A stretch of 64,000 bases of DNA from Rhizobium sp. 9140 (GTDB lineage Bacteria; Pseudomonadota; Alphaproteobacteria; Rhizobiales; Rhizobiaceae): assembly GCF_900067135.1 (NCBI RefSeq), contig NZ_FJUR01000001.1:2793501-2857500 (forward strand), given 5' to 3'. The translations under genes and the position numbers were made by a program. Under the pieces are notes generated by a model that was not told where the DNA came from, ran no database searches, and saw only the letters and a list, made by a program, of their open reading frames with translations. Numbering within the stretch: position 1 is the first letter of the stretch; each line of letters starts with the position of its first letter. Of this stretch, positions 35,669 to 46,909 are shown one piece after another.

Positions 35669-37498
35669 ATGTTCCAGTCGTTCGACGTCACCTCCACACC
35701 GCAGTTCGGTCGCGAACGGGCTGATGGTCTCCGGGCCTCTTTCGATGCGCTCGGCATCGATGGCGTCCTCGTGCCCCGCGCAGACGAGTTTCAGGGAGAA
35801 TACGTGCCGGCCTCCGCCGAGCGGCTGGCATGGCTCACCGGTTTCACCGGCTCTGCCGGCATCGCCCTCGTCCTGCGCAACGCGGCCATCGTCTTCGTGG
35901 ACGGGCGATACGTCACCCAGCTTGCCGAGCAGGTGGATGGTACGGTCTTTACCGGCGGGGACCTCATCGGCGAACCGCCGCACCTCTGGATCGAGCGCCA
36001 TGCGCCAAAGGGCTTTCGGCTCGGCATCGATCCCTGGCTGCACACGGGCGCGGAGGTCCGCAAGCTGGAAGCCGCGCTGGCGAAGATCGGCAGCACGCTC
36101 GTTCACCTGGACCACAATCCCCTCGACCGCCTCTGGACCGACCGGCCGGAGGCGCCGATGGGCCGCGTCGTAATCCAGAAGATCGAACAGGCCGGCATCC
36201 TCGCGACCGAGAAGATTGCCGACATGGCCGAGACGGTGGTGAAAGCCGGGGCCGCCGCCGTCATCCTCACCGACCCCTCCTCCGTCGCCTGGACGTTCAA
36301 CCTGCGTGGCAATGATGTGCCCCACACGCCTCACCCGCTTGCCCGCGCGATCATCCACGCGGATGGCGGGGCCGAAATCTTCCTCGACGCCCGCAAGACC
36401 GGCATCGAGGAAAAAGCCTATCTTACCCAGATGGCGGACATCGTCGCGCCGGAAACCTTCGAGACCCGTGTCTCGGCGCTGGCCGCATCCGGCGTCGGCC
36501 TCATGCTGGACCCCGACCACGCCGCCTTCGCGCTTGCCGACCGCATCCGCAAGGACGGCGGCACCGTCATCGAGGCGGCCGACCCCGCCCGCCTTCCCCG
36601 CGCGCGCAAGAACCCGGTCGAACTGGAGGGCTCTGCGCGCGCGCATCTTCAGGATGGAGCGGCTATGGTCGAGTTCCTCGCCTGGCTCGATGGAAAGACG
36701 CCCGGCACCGTCACCGAGATTGCCGCCACGGAAAAACTGGAAGCCGTGCGGATCGCCTGCGGAGAGCGCCTGCAAAACCCGCTGAAGGACGTCTCCTTTG
36801 ACACGATTGCCGGCGCGGGTGCGCATGCGGCCATCATGCACTACCGCGTCACGACCGAAAGCGACCAGTCGCTCGAAGCGGGAACCATGTTCCTTGTCGA
36901 TTCCGGCGGGCAATACGTCAACGGCACCACCGACATCACCCGCACCGTCGCCATCGGCGATGTGCCGGCGGAGCAGAAGCGCTTCTTCACGCTGGTGCTG
37001 AAGGGCATGATCGCGATCAGCACAGCGCGCTTCCCCAAGGGCACACGCGGCGTGGAACTCGATCCGCTGGCCCGCATCGCCCTCTGGAAGGCCGGCGCCG
37101 ATTATGGGCATGGCACAGGCCATGGGGTGGGCTCTTACCTCTCCGTCCATGAGGGGCCGCAGCGCATCTCGCGTGCAGGCATGCAGGAACTTCTGCCGGG
37201 CATGATCCTCTCCAACGAGCCCGGCTACTACCGGCCCGGCGCCTTCGGCATCCGGATCGAGAACCTGTTGCATGTGCTGGAAGCAGCCTCGATCGAAGGC
37301 GGCGACCAGAAGATGCTCGGCTTCGAAACGCTGACCTTCTGCCCCATCGACCGCCGCCTCATCCTGCCCGCGCTTCTGACCGTAGAAGAGCGCGACTGGA
37401 TCGATGCCTACCACGCCGAAACGCGGGAGAAGCTGATGCCGCTTATCGACGGTGCAGATGTAAAGGCATGGCTGGAGGCTGCGACGGCCGAGCTTTAG
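35669..37498 (+). CDS. M24-family aminopeptidase P (Xaa-Pro aminopeptidase)
   Basis: The enzyme removes N-terminal residues that precede proline. The 609-residue three-domain form has two creatinase-like N-terminal domains and a C-terminal pita-bread domain. Metal ligands are seen in order: Asp in VDSGGQYVNG, Asp in TTDITRTV, His in GHGTGHGVGSYLSVHEGP, Glu in SNEPGYY and Glu in FETLTFCP. The start at 35669 has an AGGA ribosome site; upstream Mets would add an unconserved leader. No signal peptide is seen, so it is probably cytoplasmic. Confidence 0.93.
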   Translation: MFQSFDVTSTPQFGRERADGLRASFDALGIDGVLVPRADEFQGEYVPASAERLAWLTGFTGSAGIALVLRNAAIVFVDGRYVTQLAEQVDGTVFTGGDLIGEPPHLWIERHAPKGFRLGIDPWLHTGAEVRKLEAALAKIGSTLVHLDHNPLDRLWTDRPEAPMGRVVIQKIEQAGILATEKIADMAETVVKAGAAAVILTDPSSVAWTFNLRGNDVPHTPHPLARAIIHADGGAEIFLDARKTGIEEKAYLTQMADIVAPETFETRVSALAASGVGLMLDPDHAAFALADRIRKDGGTVIEAADPARLPRARKNPVELEGSARAHLQDGAAMVEFLAWLDGKTPGTVTEIAATEKLEAVRIACGERLQNPLKDVSFDTIAGAGAHAAIMHYRVTTESDQSLEAGTMFLVDSGGQYVNGTTDITRTVAIGDVPAEQKRFFTLVLKGMIAISTARFPKGTRGVELDPLARIALWKAGADYGHGTGHGVGSYLSVHEGPQRISRAGMQELLPGMILSNEPGYYRPGAFGIRIENLLHVLEAASIEGGDQKMLGFETLTFCPIDRRLILPALLTVEERDWIDAYHAETREKLMPLIDGADVKAWLEAATAEL

Positions 37499-37541
37499 AA
37501 AAAGGAGAGAGGGCCGACAGGCTGCACGCTCGTCGGCCCGA

Positions 37542-37868
37542 TCAGAACATCCCCGTGTGCCGCAGCACCATCACCACCGCCCATCCGGCCAACAGCATGG
37601 GCAGAGCCGACAGCCGCAGGCCGACAAGGAAGGCGGCAAAGATCGCGATTGTCACATCCGCTCCACCGTAGAAGAGCGCCGGCGCGACCAGCGTCGAGAG
37701 GACGGCTGCGGGTACGGCGTTCAGCGCGGCTTCCATGCGCGGCGGAATGCGCTCCATCCGCGCCATCATGATCGCGCCGCCGATGCGCGTGAGATAGGTG
37801 GCGACGGCCGCGAGAATGACGATGCCGATCAGGCGAAGGTCCTGCGGCAGGAAATGATCGAAGCTCAT
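37542..37868 (-). CDS. azlD: AzlD-family branched-chain amino acid transport subunit
   Basis: This is the small partner of AzlC in a two-component exporter of branched-chain amino acids. The 108-residue protein has about four membrane helices, including RLIGIVILAAVATYLTRIGGAI and LPMLLAGWAVVMVL, and the family sequence RMEAALNAVPAAVLSTLVAPALFYGG. Its ATG overlaps the azlC stop by four bases. Confidence 0.93.
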   Translation of the reverse strand: MSFDHFLPQDLRLIGIVILAAVATYLTRIGGAIMMARMERIPPRMEAALNAVPAAVLSTLVAPALFYGGADVTIAIFAAFLVGLRLSALPMLLAGWAVVMVLRHTGMF

Positions 37869-38560
37869 CGGGCCGTCTCCCCGGATTTCACCGGCAGGCA
37901 GGCGGCCAGCACGACGCCGGCCAGCGCCCCGATGCTGACATGCCACGGCGAGCCGACCAGATGCATCGCGATCACGGAGGCGACGGAACTGACGGCGACC
38001 ACCGGCAGCCAGTTGTCGCGGCTGCGGAAGCCGAGCACCAGCGCCATGAAATAAATCGGCAGCATGACATCGAGCCCGATTGCCCTGGGGTCGCCGATCA
38101 ACCCGCCAAACACGGCCCCGAGCAAGGTGGCAACCAGCCACGGCAGGTAGATCGCAAGGCCGAGCCCCATATACCAGACGAAGGTCACCGGCTCGCCGCG
38201 CTCGCCCCGCTTCTCCGTTTCCGCATATTGCGGATCGGTCAGCAGGAACAGCGCGGCCCCTTTCTGGACGAGCGAGAAATGCGCGATGTGCCGTGCCATG
38301 GACGCGGAATAAAGCACGTGGCGAAAGTTCACGGCGAAAACCGAGAGCACGATGAGCCATGGCTGGACGGCATGACCGAAGAGATCGAGCCCCACCATCT
38401 GGCTGGCGCCGGCAAAGACGGTCGCGCTCATGAACACCGCATCGACGATGCTGAACCCGTTGTCGATTGCTAGCGCGCCGAACAGGGCGCCGAAGGGAGA
38501 GGCGGACAGCACAATGGGAACGCCGCGGCGCGCGCCGTCCCAGAAATCACGAGAGGTCAT
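37865..38560 (-). CDS. azlC: AzlC-family branched-chain amino acid transport permease
   Basis: The 231-residue permease starts MTSRDFWDGARRGVPIVLSASPFGALFGALA, and has the family segment AVFMSATVFAGASQMVGLDLFGH and VNFRHVLYSASMARH. It works with AzlD, probably exporting branched-chain amino acids. The frame extends 35 codons upstream into a palindromic repeat, but the start at 38560 fits family length. The 5' leader is occupied by the two-hairpin element at 38615-38712. Confidence 0.93.
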   Translation of the reverse strand: MTSRDFWDGARRGVPIVLSASPFGALFGALAIDNGFSIVDAVFMSATVFAGASQMVGLDLFGHAVQPWLIVLSVFAVNFRHVLYSASMARHIAHFSLVQKGAALFLLTDPQYAETEKRGERGEPVTFVWYMGLGLAIYLPWLVATLLGAVFGGLIGDPRAIGLDVMLPIYFMALVLGFRSRDNWLPVVAVSSVASVIAMHLVGSPWHVSIGALAGVVLAACLPVKSGETAR

Positions 38561-38614
38561 ACTGAAGATCCAAGGGCGTTGCCGGGGCTGCGGCTTGAGG
38601 CCCTCGCCTTTAAA

Positions 38615-38712
38615 GTTTGTCAGGGATAAGTGGAATCCGGTTATCCCGAAGAGACAAACGACCACAGGGGAATCGAGACACTGGCTGGTTCAGAATGAAC
38701 CTGCCAGTGTCT
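38615..38712. repeat. RIME1-like palindromic intergenic element (two tandem hairpins)
   Basis: The first hairpin nests GTTTGTC/GACAAAC around GGGATAA/TTATCCC (38615-38659). The second has arms AGACACTGGC-t-GGTTCA and TGAACC-t-GCCAGTGTCT around a GAA loop (38676-38712), 16 of 17 pairs matching. The pattern of two large palindromes in about 100 bases, with TTTGTCAGGGA-like start, resembles the Rhizobium-specific intergenic mosaic elements (RIME1) as I remember them. It lies in the 5' leader of azlC, downstream of panB, so a role in either transcript is also possible. Confidence 0.6.
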
Positions 38713-38796
38713 AGCCACGGATCTCGTCAACGGCAAATGAATTCCGCTGATGGCCCGATCAGTCCGCGTCATGCACCGAAGGTGAAAGCGCCGCCC

Positions 38797-39630
38797 TTAG
38801 CTCTTCACCGTGAACGTGTGCTCCGGCCCCGGGAAGGTGCGGGCCTTCACCTCGGCCGCATAGGCCTCGGCAGCGGCCGAAATCTCCGGCGCAAGATGGG
38901 CGAAATGCTTAACGAAGCGCGGCTTGAAGTCGTTGAAGAGACCCAGCATATCGTCCGACACGAGGATCTGGCCATCGCAGGCGGGGGATGCGCCGATGCC
39001 GATGGTCGGCGCATTCAGAGAGGCCGTGATCTCGCGCGCGAGCGGCTCCACGGTCCCCTCGACCACGATGGCAAAGGCGCCGGCATCGTCGATCGCCTTG
39101 GCATCCCGGCGGATCTTCGCCGCCTCGCGCTCCGTTCGCCCCAGCGAGCGATAGCCGCCCGTGGTGTTGACCAGCTGCGGCATCAGCCCGACGTGACCCA
39201 GCACCGGAATGCCGCGGCTCGACAGAAAATCGACCGTCTCGGCCATTTCCGCCCCACCTTCGAGCTTGATCGCGCTGCACCCCGTTTCCTTCAGGATACG
39301 GGCGGCATTGCGAAAAGCCTGCTCGCGGCTTTCCTGGTAGGAGCCGAACGGCATATCCACGACGACGCAGGCGGCCGACGTTCCGCGCATGACGGCCTGC
39401 CCATGCGCGATCATCATCTCCAAGGTGACGCCGAGCGTCGACTCCATACCGTAGAGCACCATGCCGAGCGAATCGCCGACCAGCAGAAAATCGACATGCG
39501 GATCGAGCAGCCGGGCGATGGGCGTCGTATAGGCCGTGAGGCTGACGATCGGCCGCTCGCCCTTCAGCGCCTGGATGGCGGAGGGCGTCAGGCGACGACG
39601 GGTGGGGGCGGAACCGGGCTGAACGCTCAT
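38797..39630 (-). CDS. panB: 3-methyl-2-oxobutanoate hydroxymethyltransferase PanB
   Basis: PanB transfers a hydroxymethyl group from methylene-tetrahydrofolate to alpha-ketoisovalerate, the first step to pantothenate. The 277-residue barrel shows [33 protein letters not shown], the metal-binding Asp region [20 protein letters not shown] and [11 protein letters not shown]. It overlaps panC by four bases, so the two are coupled. The stretch 38561-38796 after it contains the RIME-like repeat and no gene. Confidence 0.96.
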   Translation of the reverse strand: MSVQPGSAPTRRRLTPSAIQALKGERPIVSLTAYTTPIARLLDPHVDFLLVGDSLGMVLYGMESTLGVTLEMMIAHGQAVMRGTSAACVVVDMPFGSYQESREQAFRNAARILKETGCSAIKLEGGAEMAETVDFLSSRGIPVLGHVGLMPQLVNTTGGYRSLGRTEREAAKIRRDAKAIDDAGAFAIVVEGTVEPLAREITASLNAPTIGIGASPACDGQILVSDDMLGLFNDFKPRFVKHFAHLAPEISAAAEAYAAEVKARTFPGPEHTFTVKS

Positions 39631-40502
39631 GGCAGGCGGCTTTCGGAAGAAGAGGACGGAGGATAGACGCGATTGTCGAGGAGACGCGTGGCGCCGAACC
39701 GGACGAACAGCAGAACCAGAACGGCGCGGCCCCGGAGCGTATCGACGGGCGCCAGCGTTTCCGGATCGCGAACGGCAACGACCTCGGGAACGGCAAGCGG
39801 CGCACGCCGGATGAAGTCCGCAATTCCCTGTTCGAGGTCGCTGGCAGACGTCAAACCGGAACCGAGCAACCGGCCAGCTTCCTCCAGCGCCTGCGGCACG
39901 ATCGCGGCGGCGCGGCGCTCAGCCTGTGACAGGTAGACATTGCGCGAGGAGAAGGCGAGCCCGTCGGCCTCGCGCACGGTCGGCACGGCCACCACCTCCA
40001 CCGGCTGCGCGAGATCCTCCACCATCCGGCGGATGATCTGCACCTGCTGGAAATCCTTCTCGCCGAAATAGGCGCGATCCGGCTGCACGAGATTGAAGAG
40101 CTTCGTCACCACGGTCGCGACGCCGGCAAAGTGACCGGGACGGACAGAGCCCTCAAGCTCCGCGCCGAGCGTGGGGACATCGACCACCGTTTCCATCGCC
40201 CGCGGATACATATCGGAAACGCCGGGCGCAAACAGGATATCGACGCCGCCTTCCAGCAGCATCGCCTGATCGCGAGGCAGATCGCGCGGATAGCGCGAAA
40301 GATCCTCGCCCGCGCCGAATTGCAGCGGATTGACGAAAATACTGGCGACGACGACGTCGTTTTTCGCGCGGGCCTGCCGCACGAGTTCCATATGCCCGGC
40401 ATGGAGATACCCCATGGTGGGCACAAGGCCTATGGATCGTCCCGCCCGCCGATGTTCGCCGAGCAGCCGCCGCAGATCGCCGATTGTCGAAACCGTCTCC
40501 AT
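39627..40502 (-). CDS. panC: Pantothenate synthetase PanC
   Basis: PanC joins pantoate and beta-alanine with ATP. The 291-residue protein has [21 protein letters not shown] with the HxGH nucleotide motif, [59 protein letters not shown] and the KMSKS-like FSSRNVYLS. It is the first gene of panC-panB. No aspartate decarboxylase (panD) is present nearby. Confidence 0.96.
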   Translation of the reverse strand: METVSTIGDLRRLLGEHRRAGRSIGLVPTMGYLHAGHMELVRQARAKNDVVVASIFVNPLQFGAGEDLSRYPRDLPRDQAMLLEGGVDILFAPGVSDMYPRAMETVVDVPTLGAELEGSVRPGHFAGVATVVTKLFNLVQPDRAYFGEKDFQQVQIIRRMVEDLAQPVEVVAVPTVREADGLAFSSRNVYLSQAERRAAAIVPQALEEAGRLLGSGLTSASDLEQGIADFIRRAPLAVPEVVAVRDPETLAPVDTLRGRAVLVLLFVRFGATRLLDNRVYPPSSSSESRLP

Positions 40503-40617
40503 CCCGGATCTCCCCCTCCGTTATCCGGCATCCGGTATCGCGTGCGGTGCAAAAAAACAATTGAAAGACGGAGCGGGTGCAAAATAAACTGCTGATAGAC
40601 CCACGGCGTCCACCGGA

Positions 40618-42846
<2,229 letters not shown>

Positions 42847-42905
42847 TCATCGCGCGAACTTTTGTTGCGCAAAGGCTTAAGAATGCATGGAAAAGCGGTG
42901 TCGAC

Positions 42906-44579
42906 TCAACCGCCACCCGCCAGCAACTTCGCCGCCGCCGCCCTCGCCTCTTCGGTGATCGAGGCACCGGCGAGCATGCGGGCGATCTCTTCCGTGCGGT
43001 CCTTGTCGTTCATGCGCGCAACCCGCGTGGCAATCATCTCCGAAGATTTCTCGGAAGGCCCCTTCGAGATCAGAAGATGGGTCGCCGCCCGCGCCGCGAC
43101 CTGCGGCGCGTGGGTGACGGAGAGCACCTGCACCGTCTTCGACAACCGCTTCAGCCGCTGCCCGATGGCGTCGGCAACCGCGCCGCCGACACCCGTGTCG
43201 ATCTCATCGAAGACGAGCGTCGGTGCGGAGCCGCGATCGGCCAGCGCAACCTTTAGCGCCAGCAGGAATCGCGAAAGCTCGCCCCCCGACGCCACCTTCA
43301 TGATCGGCCCCGGTCGCGTGCCCGGATTGGTCTGCACATGGAATTCGACGACATCGATACCGTCAGCCGTCAGCTGCGTCGGGTCGCTCGCGACCTCGAC
43401 CATGAAGCGCGCCCGTTCCAGCTTCAGCGCCGGAAGCTCGGCCATCACGGCCTCTGACAAGGCGCTCGCCGTATTATGCCGTTTGGAAGACAGGGCCGCC
43501 GCCGCCGCATCGAAATCCGACCGCGCGATGCTGACCTGTGCTTCCCATTGCTTCAGCTTCTCTTCGCCCGCATCGAGATCGGCGACGCTGTTGATCATGC
43601 GGACGGCGAGCGCCGGAAGCTCCGTCACGGGAACCGAATATTTGCGGGCGGCGGCGCGCAGCGCGAACAGCCGCTCTTCTACCCGCTCCAGTTCCTTCGG
43701 ATCGTATTCCGTGCGCCGTAGCGCTGCCTCCACCGCCATCTGCGCGTCGGACAACTGGTTCAGCGCCGCATCGAGCAGGTTGACGGTTTCCTCCAGCAGA
43801 CCCGGTGCCTCATGGCTCTTGCGCTCCAGACGGCGCACCAGCGAGGCGATCTGCGGCACGGGAGAGGCATTGCCATTGAGAAAATCGCTCGCTTCGCTGA
43901 TATCCGAGGCGATGCGCTCCGACTTCATCATCGTCGCCCGGCGCTCGGCAAGCTCGTCCTCCTCGCCATCGAGCGGTGCCAGAGCCTCCAGCTCTTCGAC
44001 GGCGGCGCGGAGATAATCGGCTTCGCGGGCGGCGGCTTCCACCTTCTCGCGGTGACGCTTCAGACCGCGTTCGGCATCGCGCCAGATCCGGAAAAGGTCA
44101 CCCACCATCTCCGCTTCCGCCGTTAGGCCGCCAAAGGCATCGAGAAGCAGGCGGTGTGCATGGGTATCGACCAGTGCGCGATCGTCATGCTGTCCGTGGA
44201 TTTCGACGAGCATCTGCCCCGCCTGCCGCAGAAGCTGCACGGACACCGGCTGGTCGTTGACGTAGGCCTTTGTGCGCCCGTCAGACGTCTGCACGCGGCG
44301 GAAGATCAGCTCGCCATCGTCATCGATGCCGTTCTCCCGCACGAGCAAACGCGCGGGATGATCCGCCGCGATGTCGAAGACAGCCGTTACCTGCCCCTTG
44401 CTGCCGCCGTGGCGCACGAGCGAACCATCGCCACGCCCGCCGAGCGCCAGCGACAGGCTGTCGAGCAGGATGGACTTGCCGGCCCCGGTTTCGCCGGTCA
44501 GGACGGACAGGCCGGCATCGAAGGACAGATCAAGCCGTTCGATCAGGACGATATCGCGGATCGAGAGCTGTGAAAGCAT
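42906..44579 (-). CDS. recN: DNA repair protein RecN
   Basis: RecN is an SMC-like ATPase that acts at double-strand breaks. The 557-residue protein opens LSQLSIRDIVLIERLDLSFDAGLSVLTGETGAGKSILLDSLSLALGGR with Walker A at about residue 30, followed by the long coiled coil, the signature LSRFLLALKVALAD, and Walker B TLVFDEIDTGVGGAVADAIGQ. It begins 21 bases after bamD on the same strand. No LexA box was identified upstream by eye. Confidence 0.96.
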   Translation of the reverse strand: MLSQLSIRDIVLIERLDLSFDAGLSVLTGETGAGKSILLDSLSLALGGRGDGSLVRHGGSKGQVTAVFDIAADHPARLLVRENGIDDDGELIFRRVQTSDGRTKAYVNDQPVSVQLLRQAGQMLVEIHGQHDDRALVDTHAHRLLLDAFGGLTAEAEMVGDLFRIWRDAERGLKRHREKVEAAAREADYLRAAVEELEALAPLDGEEDELAERRATMMKSERIASDISEASDFLNGNASPVPQIASLVRRLERKSHEAPGLLEETVNLLDAALNQLSDAQMAVEAALRRTEYDPKELERVEERLFALRAAARKYSVPVTELPALAVRMINSVADLDAGEEKLKQWEAQVSIARSDFDAAAAALSSKRHNTASALSEAVMAELPALKLERARFMVEVASDPTQLTADGIDVVEFHVQTNPGTRPGPIMKVASGGELSRFLLALKVALADRGSAPTLVFDEIDTGVGGAVADAIGQRLKRLSKTVQVLSVTHAPQVAARAATHLLISKGPSEKSSEMIATRVARMNDKDRTEEIARMLAGASITEEARAAAAKLLAGGG

Positions 44580-44600
44580 TCGGTCTTCTGTTCTTTCGGA

Positions 44601-45467
44601 TCAGACGCCGAGGATCTTTTTGCCGGCCCGGGAAATCCAGGACCCGCCATTCTCGCGCGGCTCGAGCCCGTTGGTCTGAAGCAGCTTGTAGCTGTCCGCA
44701 TACCACTGGCTGTCGGGATAGTTATGACCAAGAACGGCGGCTGCCGTCTGCGCCTCGCTGGTGATACCCATGGCGAAGTAGCTCTCGACCAGGCGGGCCA
44801 GCGCTTCCTCGACCTGATTGGTGCCGGAATACTGCTCGACCACGGTGCGGAAACGCGTGACGGCTGCCAGATATTCCTTGCGTTCCAGATAGTAGCGCCC
44901 GACCTGCATTTCCTTGCCGGCCAGCTGGTCCTTCGCAAAGCGAATCTTCGCCTGCGCATCCTCGACATATTCGGAATTCGGATACTTGGTGACGACGACC
45001 TGCATCGCCTCGATGGTCTTGAAGGCCGGCTTCTGGTCCTGCGTCACCGTCGGGATCTGCTTGGAATAGGCAAGTCCCAGAATGTACTGGGCGTAAGCCG
45101 CATCTTCCGATTCGGGATAGAGGTTGAGATAGCGCGTGGCCGCGTTGATCGCGTCCTGCGTTTGGCCCTGCCGGTAGTTGACGAAAGCCTTCATCACCAG
45201 CGCCTTGCGGGCATATTCGGAGAACGGCTGCTGCTTGTCGATGGCATCGAACTTGCGCGCGGCTTCCGTCGTCTTGCCGGCATTCAGGTTGGCGAGGCCC
45301 TGATTGTAGAGAACCTCCGGCGGATCGGTCTCGGCCGTCAGCTTGGTGATGTCGATGTCGGGGTCGTTCTGGCAGGCGGTTACGACGACGCTGGTTGTCG
45401 CCGCTACAAGCGTGACCATCGCCACGCGCGCCATCGTCTTCCATTCGAAGCCGTCTGCAAAAACCAT
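44601..45467 (-). CDS. bamD: Outer-membrane assembly lipoprotein BamD
   Basis: BamD is the essential lipoprotein partner of BamA in outer-membrane protein insertion. The N-terminal [21 protein letters not shown] is a lipoprotein signal with lipobox VTAC. The mature part is made of TPR-like repeats ([86 protein letters not shown]). Met 45434 is a possible internal start that would give a more typical short signal peptide. It lies between lpxC and recN, a standard alphaproteobacterial order. Confidence 0.94.
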   Translation of the reverse strand: MVFADGFEWKTMARVAMVTLVAATTSVVVTACQNDPDIDITKLTAETDPPEVLYNQGLANLNAGKTTEAARKFDAIDKQQPFSEYARKALVMKAFVNYRQGQTQDAINAATRYLNLYPESEDAAYAQYILGLAYSKQIPTVTQDQKPAFKTIEAMQVVVTKYPNSEYVEDAQAKIRFAKDQLAGKEMQVGRYYLERKEYLAAVTRFRTVVEQYSGTNQVEEALARLVESYFAMGITSEAQTAAAVLGHNYPDSQWYADSYKLLQTNGLEPRENGGSWISRAGKKILGV

Positions 45468-45590
45468 CAGAACATCCCAACTCGAGTGGCAGCTGCCCCG
45501 CCGCCGACCATGCGGTTCTAGATCATACTAGAACAAGTCCGCAACGTCATGGTGACCGATTAACGCAATTTTGTGGCATCGCGTCCATGA

Positions 45591-45615
45591 AAAAGCCGGT
45601 CATATGACCGGCTTT
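45591..45615 (-). terminator. Rho-independent terminator after lpxC
   Basis: A perfect palindrome AAAGCCGGTCAT/ATGACCGGCTTT is followed on the minus strand by TTTTTC. It ends the ftsZ-lpxC side and separates it from bamD. Confidence 0.8.
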
Positions 45616-45641
45616 AAGGCAATTTTTATGTATGTTGTGCG

Positions 45642-46595
45642 TCAGGCCGAAAGCTCGGACGCGCCTGCGACCTGCTTCTCGCGCGCAACACGCGTACGCG
45701 GCATCGCCGTTTCCACGATCTCGTAGGCCGTGGGATCGCTGAACAGAGCCTGCAAGGCATTGGCATTCATCTTGTGACCGCCGCGATAGGAGCGGTAGCA
45801 GCCGATGAACGGCAGGCCGGCCAGCGCGAGATCGCCGACGGCGTCCAGCGTCTTATGACGGACGAACTCGTCCTGGGCGTAGCGCAGACCCTCGGCATTG
45901 ATGACCGTATGGTCGTCGGCAATGACGACCGAGTTTTCGAGCGAGGAGCCGAGACCGCGACCGGCCGCCCACATCCGCTCGACATCGCGCATGAAGCCGA
46001 ACGTGCGGGCGCGCGACAACTCGTTCTTGAAGGTCGCAGCCGTCATGTCGCCCTGCCAGGACTGGCGGCCAATCAGCGGCGTATCGAAATCGATCTCGAC
46101 CTCGAAGCGCATGCCGCCCTCATAAGGCACAAATTCCGACCAGGAGGAGCCATGTTCGATGCGCACCGGCTTGAGGATGCGGATGTAGCGGCGCTTCACG
46201 GCGAGAGCCTTGATGCCGGTCTGCTCGATGGCCTCGATGAAGGGCGCCGAACTGCCGTCCATGATCGGCATTTCCGCGCCGTGAACCTCGACCAGCAGAT
46301 TGTCGATGCCAACGGCGTAGATCGCGGCCATGACATGCTCGATCGTGGCGATCCAGGTGGCCGGCGACGTGCCGAGAATGGTGCAGAGATCGGTATTGCC
46401 GACATTGGAGGAAACGGCACGGTATTCGCCGAGGACCCGCTTGCCGTCGAGACGCTGGAAAACGATACCGGTATTGGCTTCAGCCGGATGGAAGGTGATC
46501 GATACATCGGCGCCCGAGTGCACGCCCGTCCCGCTCAGGGTTACCTGATCGGCAATGGTCGTCTGAAACCCCAGCAGTCCAATTCCCAGTCCCAT
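45642..46595 (-). CDS. lpxC: UDP-3-O-acyl-N-acetylglucosamine deacetylase LpxC
   Basis: LpxC catalyses the committed step of lipid A synthesis. With start 46595 (MGLGIGLLGFQTTIADQVTLSGTGVHSG) it has 317 residues. The zinc and active-site parts are visible: IEHVMAAIYAVGIDNLLVEVHG, PIMDGSSAPFIEAI, VRHKTLDAVGDLALAG and YRGGHKMN. The frame is open 64 codons upstream, but that extension has no family resemblance. As in other bacteria it follows ftsZ, but a strong terminator lies between, so it needs its own promoter. Confidence 0.96.
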   Translation of the reverse strand: MGLGIGLLGFQTTIADQVTLSGTGVHSGADVSITFHPAEANTGIVFQRLDGKRVLGEYRAVSSNVGNTDLCTILGTSPATWIATIEHVMAAIYAVGIDNLLVEVHGAEMPIMDGSSAPFIEAIEQTGIKALAVKRRYIRILKPVRIEHGSSWSEFVPYEGGMRFEVEIDFDTPLIGRQSWQGDMTAATFKNELSRARTFGFMRDVERMWAAGRGLGSSLENSVVIADDHTVINAEGLRYAQDEFVRHKTLDAVGDLALAGLPFIGCYRSYRGGHKMNANALQALFSDPTAYEIVETAMPRTRVAREKQVAGASELSA

Positions 46596-46858
46596 GCTCT
46601 TCACTTTCACAATTCTGGCGGCGAAGCGCCTTATTCCGTGTCTGCAAGATACGTCTTTGAGCCCCAGGTCAACCTCTCGACGGCAAGTCCAACTTGCCGC
46701 CCCCAGCCTTCGATACGATCGGGAGCCTTGATATCCGCAGACTTTCAAGCCCGAAGATAAGGCCCGCGAGCAGCCATTCCAAATCACTGTTTCTTTCGCA
46801 TTGTAACGCTTCTTCTTCGCGCCCTATGCCCTTGTAACCTCTCGTAAAAAACGGAAAA

Positions 46859-46879
46859 GCCTGGGCTTTTGGCCCAGGC
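46859..46879 (-). terminator. Rho-independent terminator after ftsZ
   Basis: An 8-bp stem GCCTGGGC/GCCCAGGC is followed on the minus strand by TTTTCCGTTTTTT. It lies 31 bases past the ftsZ stop codon. The rest of the 314-base ftsZ-lpxC gap (46596-46858) holds no gene; a TACAAT hexamer near 46801 (minus strand) might be an lpxC -10 box, but no -35 is clear. Confidence 0.85.
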
Positions 46880-46909
46880 GTTCCGGCAAGGTAGAAGGCG
46901 GGTGGAAAA

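Noticed and set aside
46596..46787. 64-codon N-terminal extension of lpxC
   Set aside because: It has no resemblance to LpxC, contains several cysteines and arginines typical of chance frames, and the conserved protein starts at 46595.
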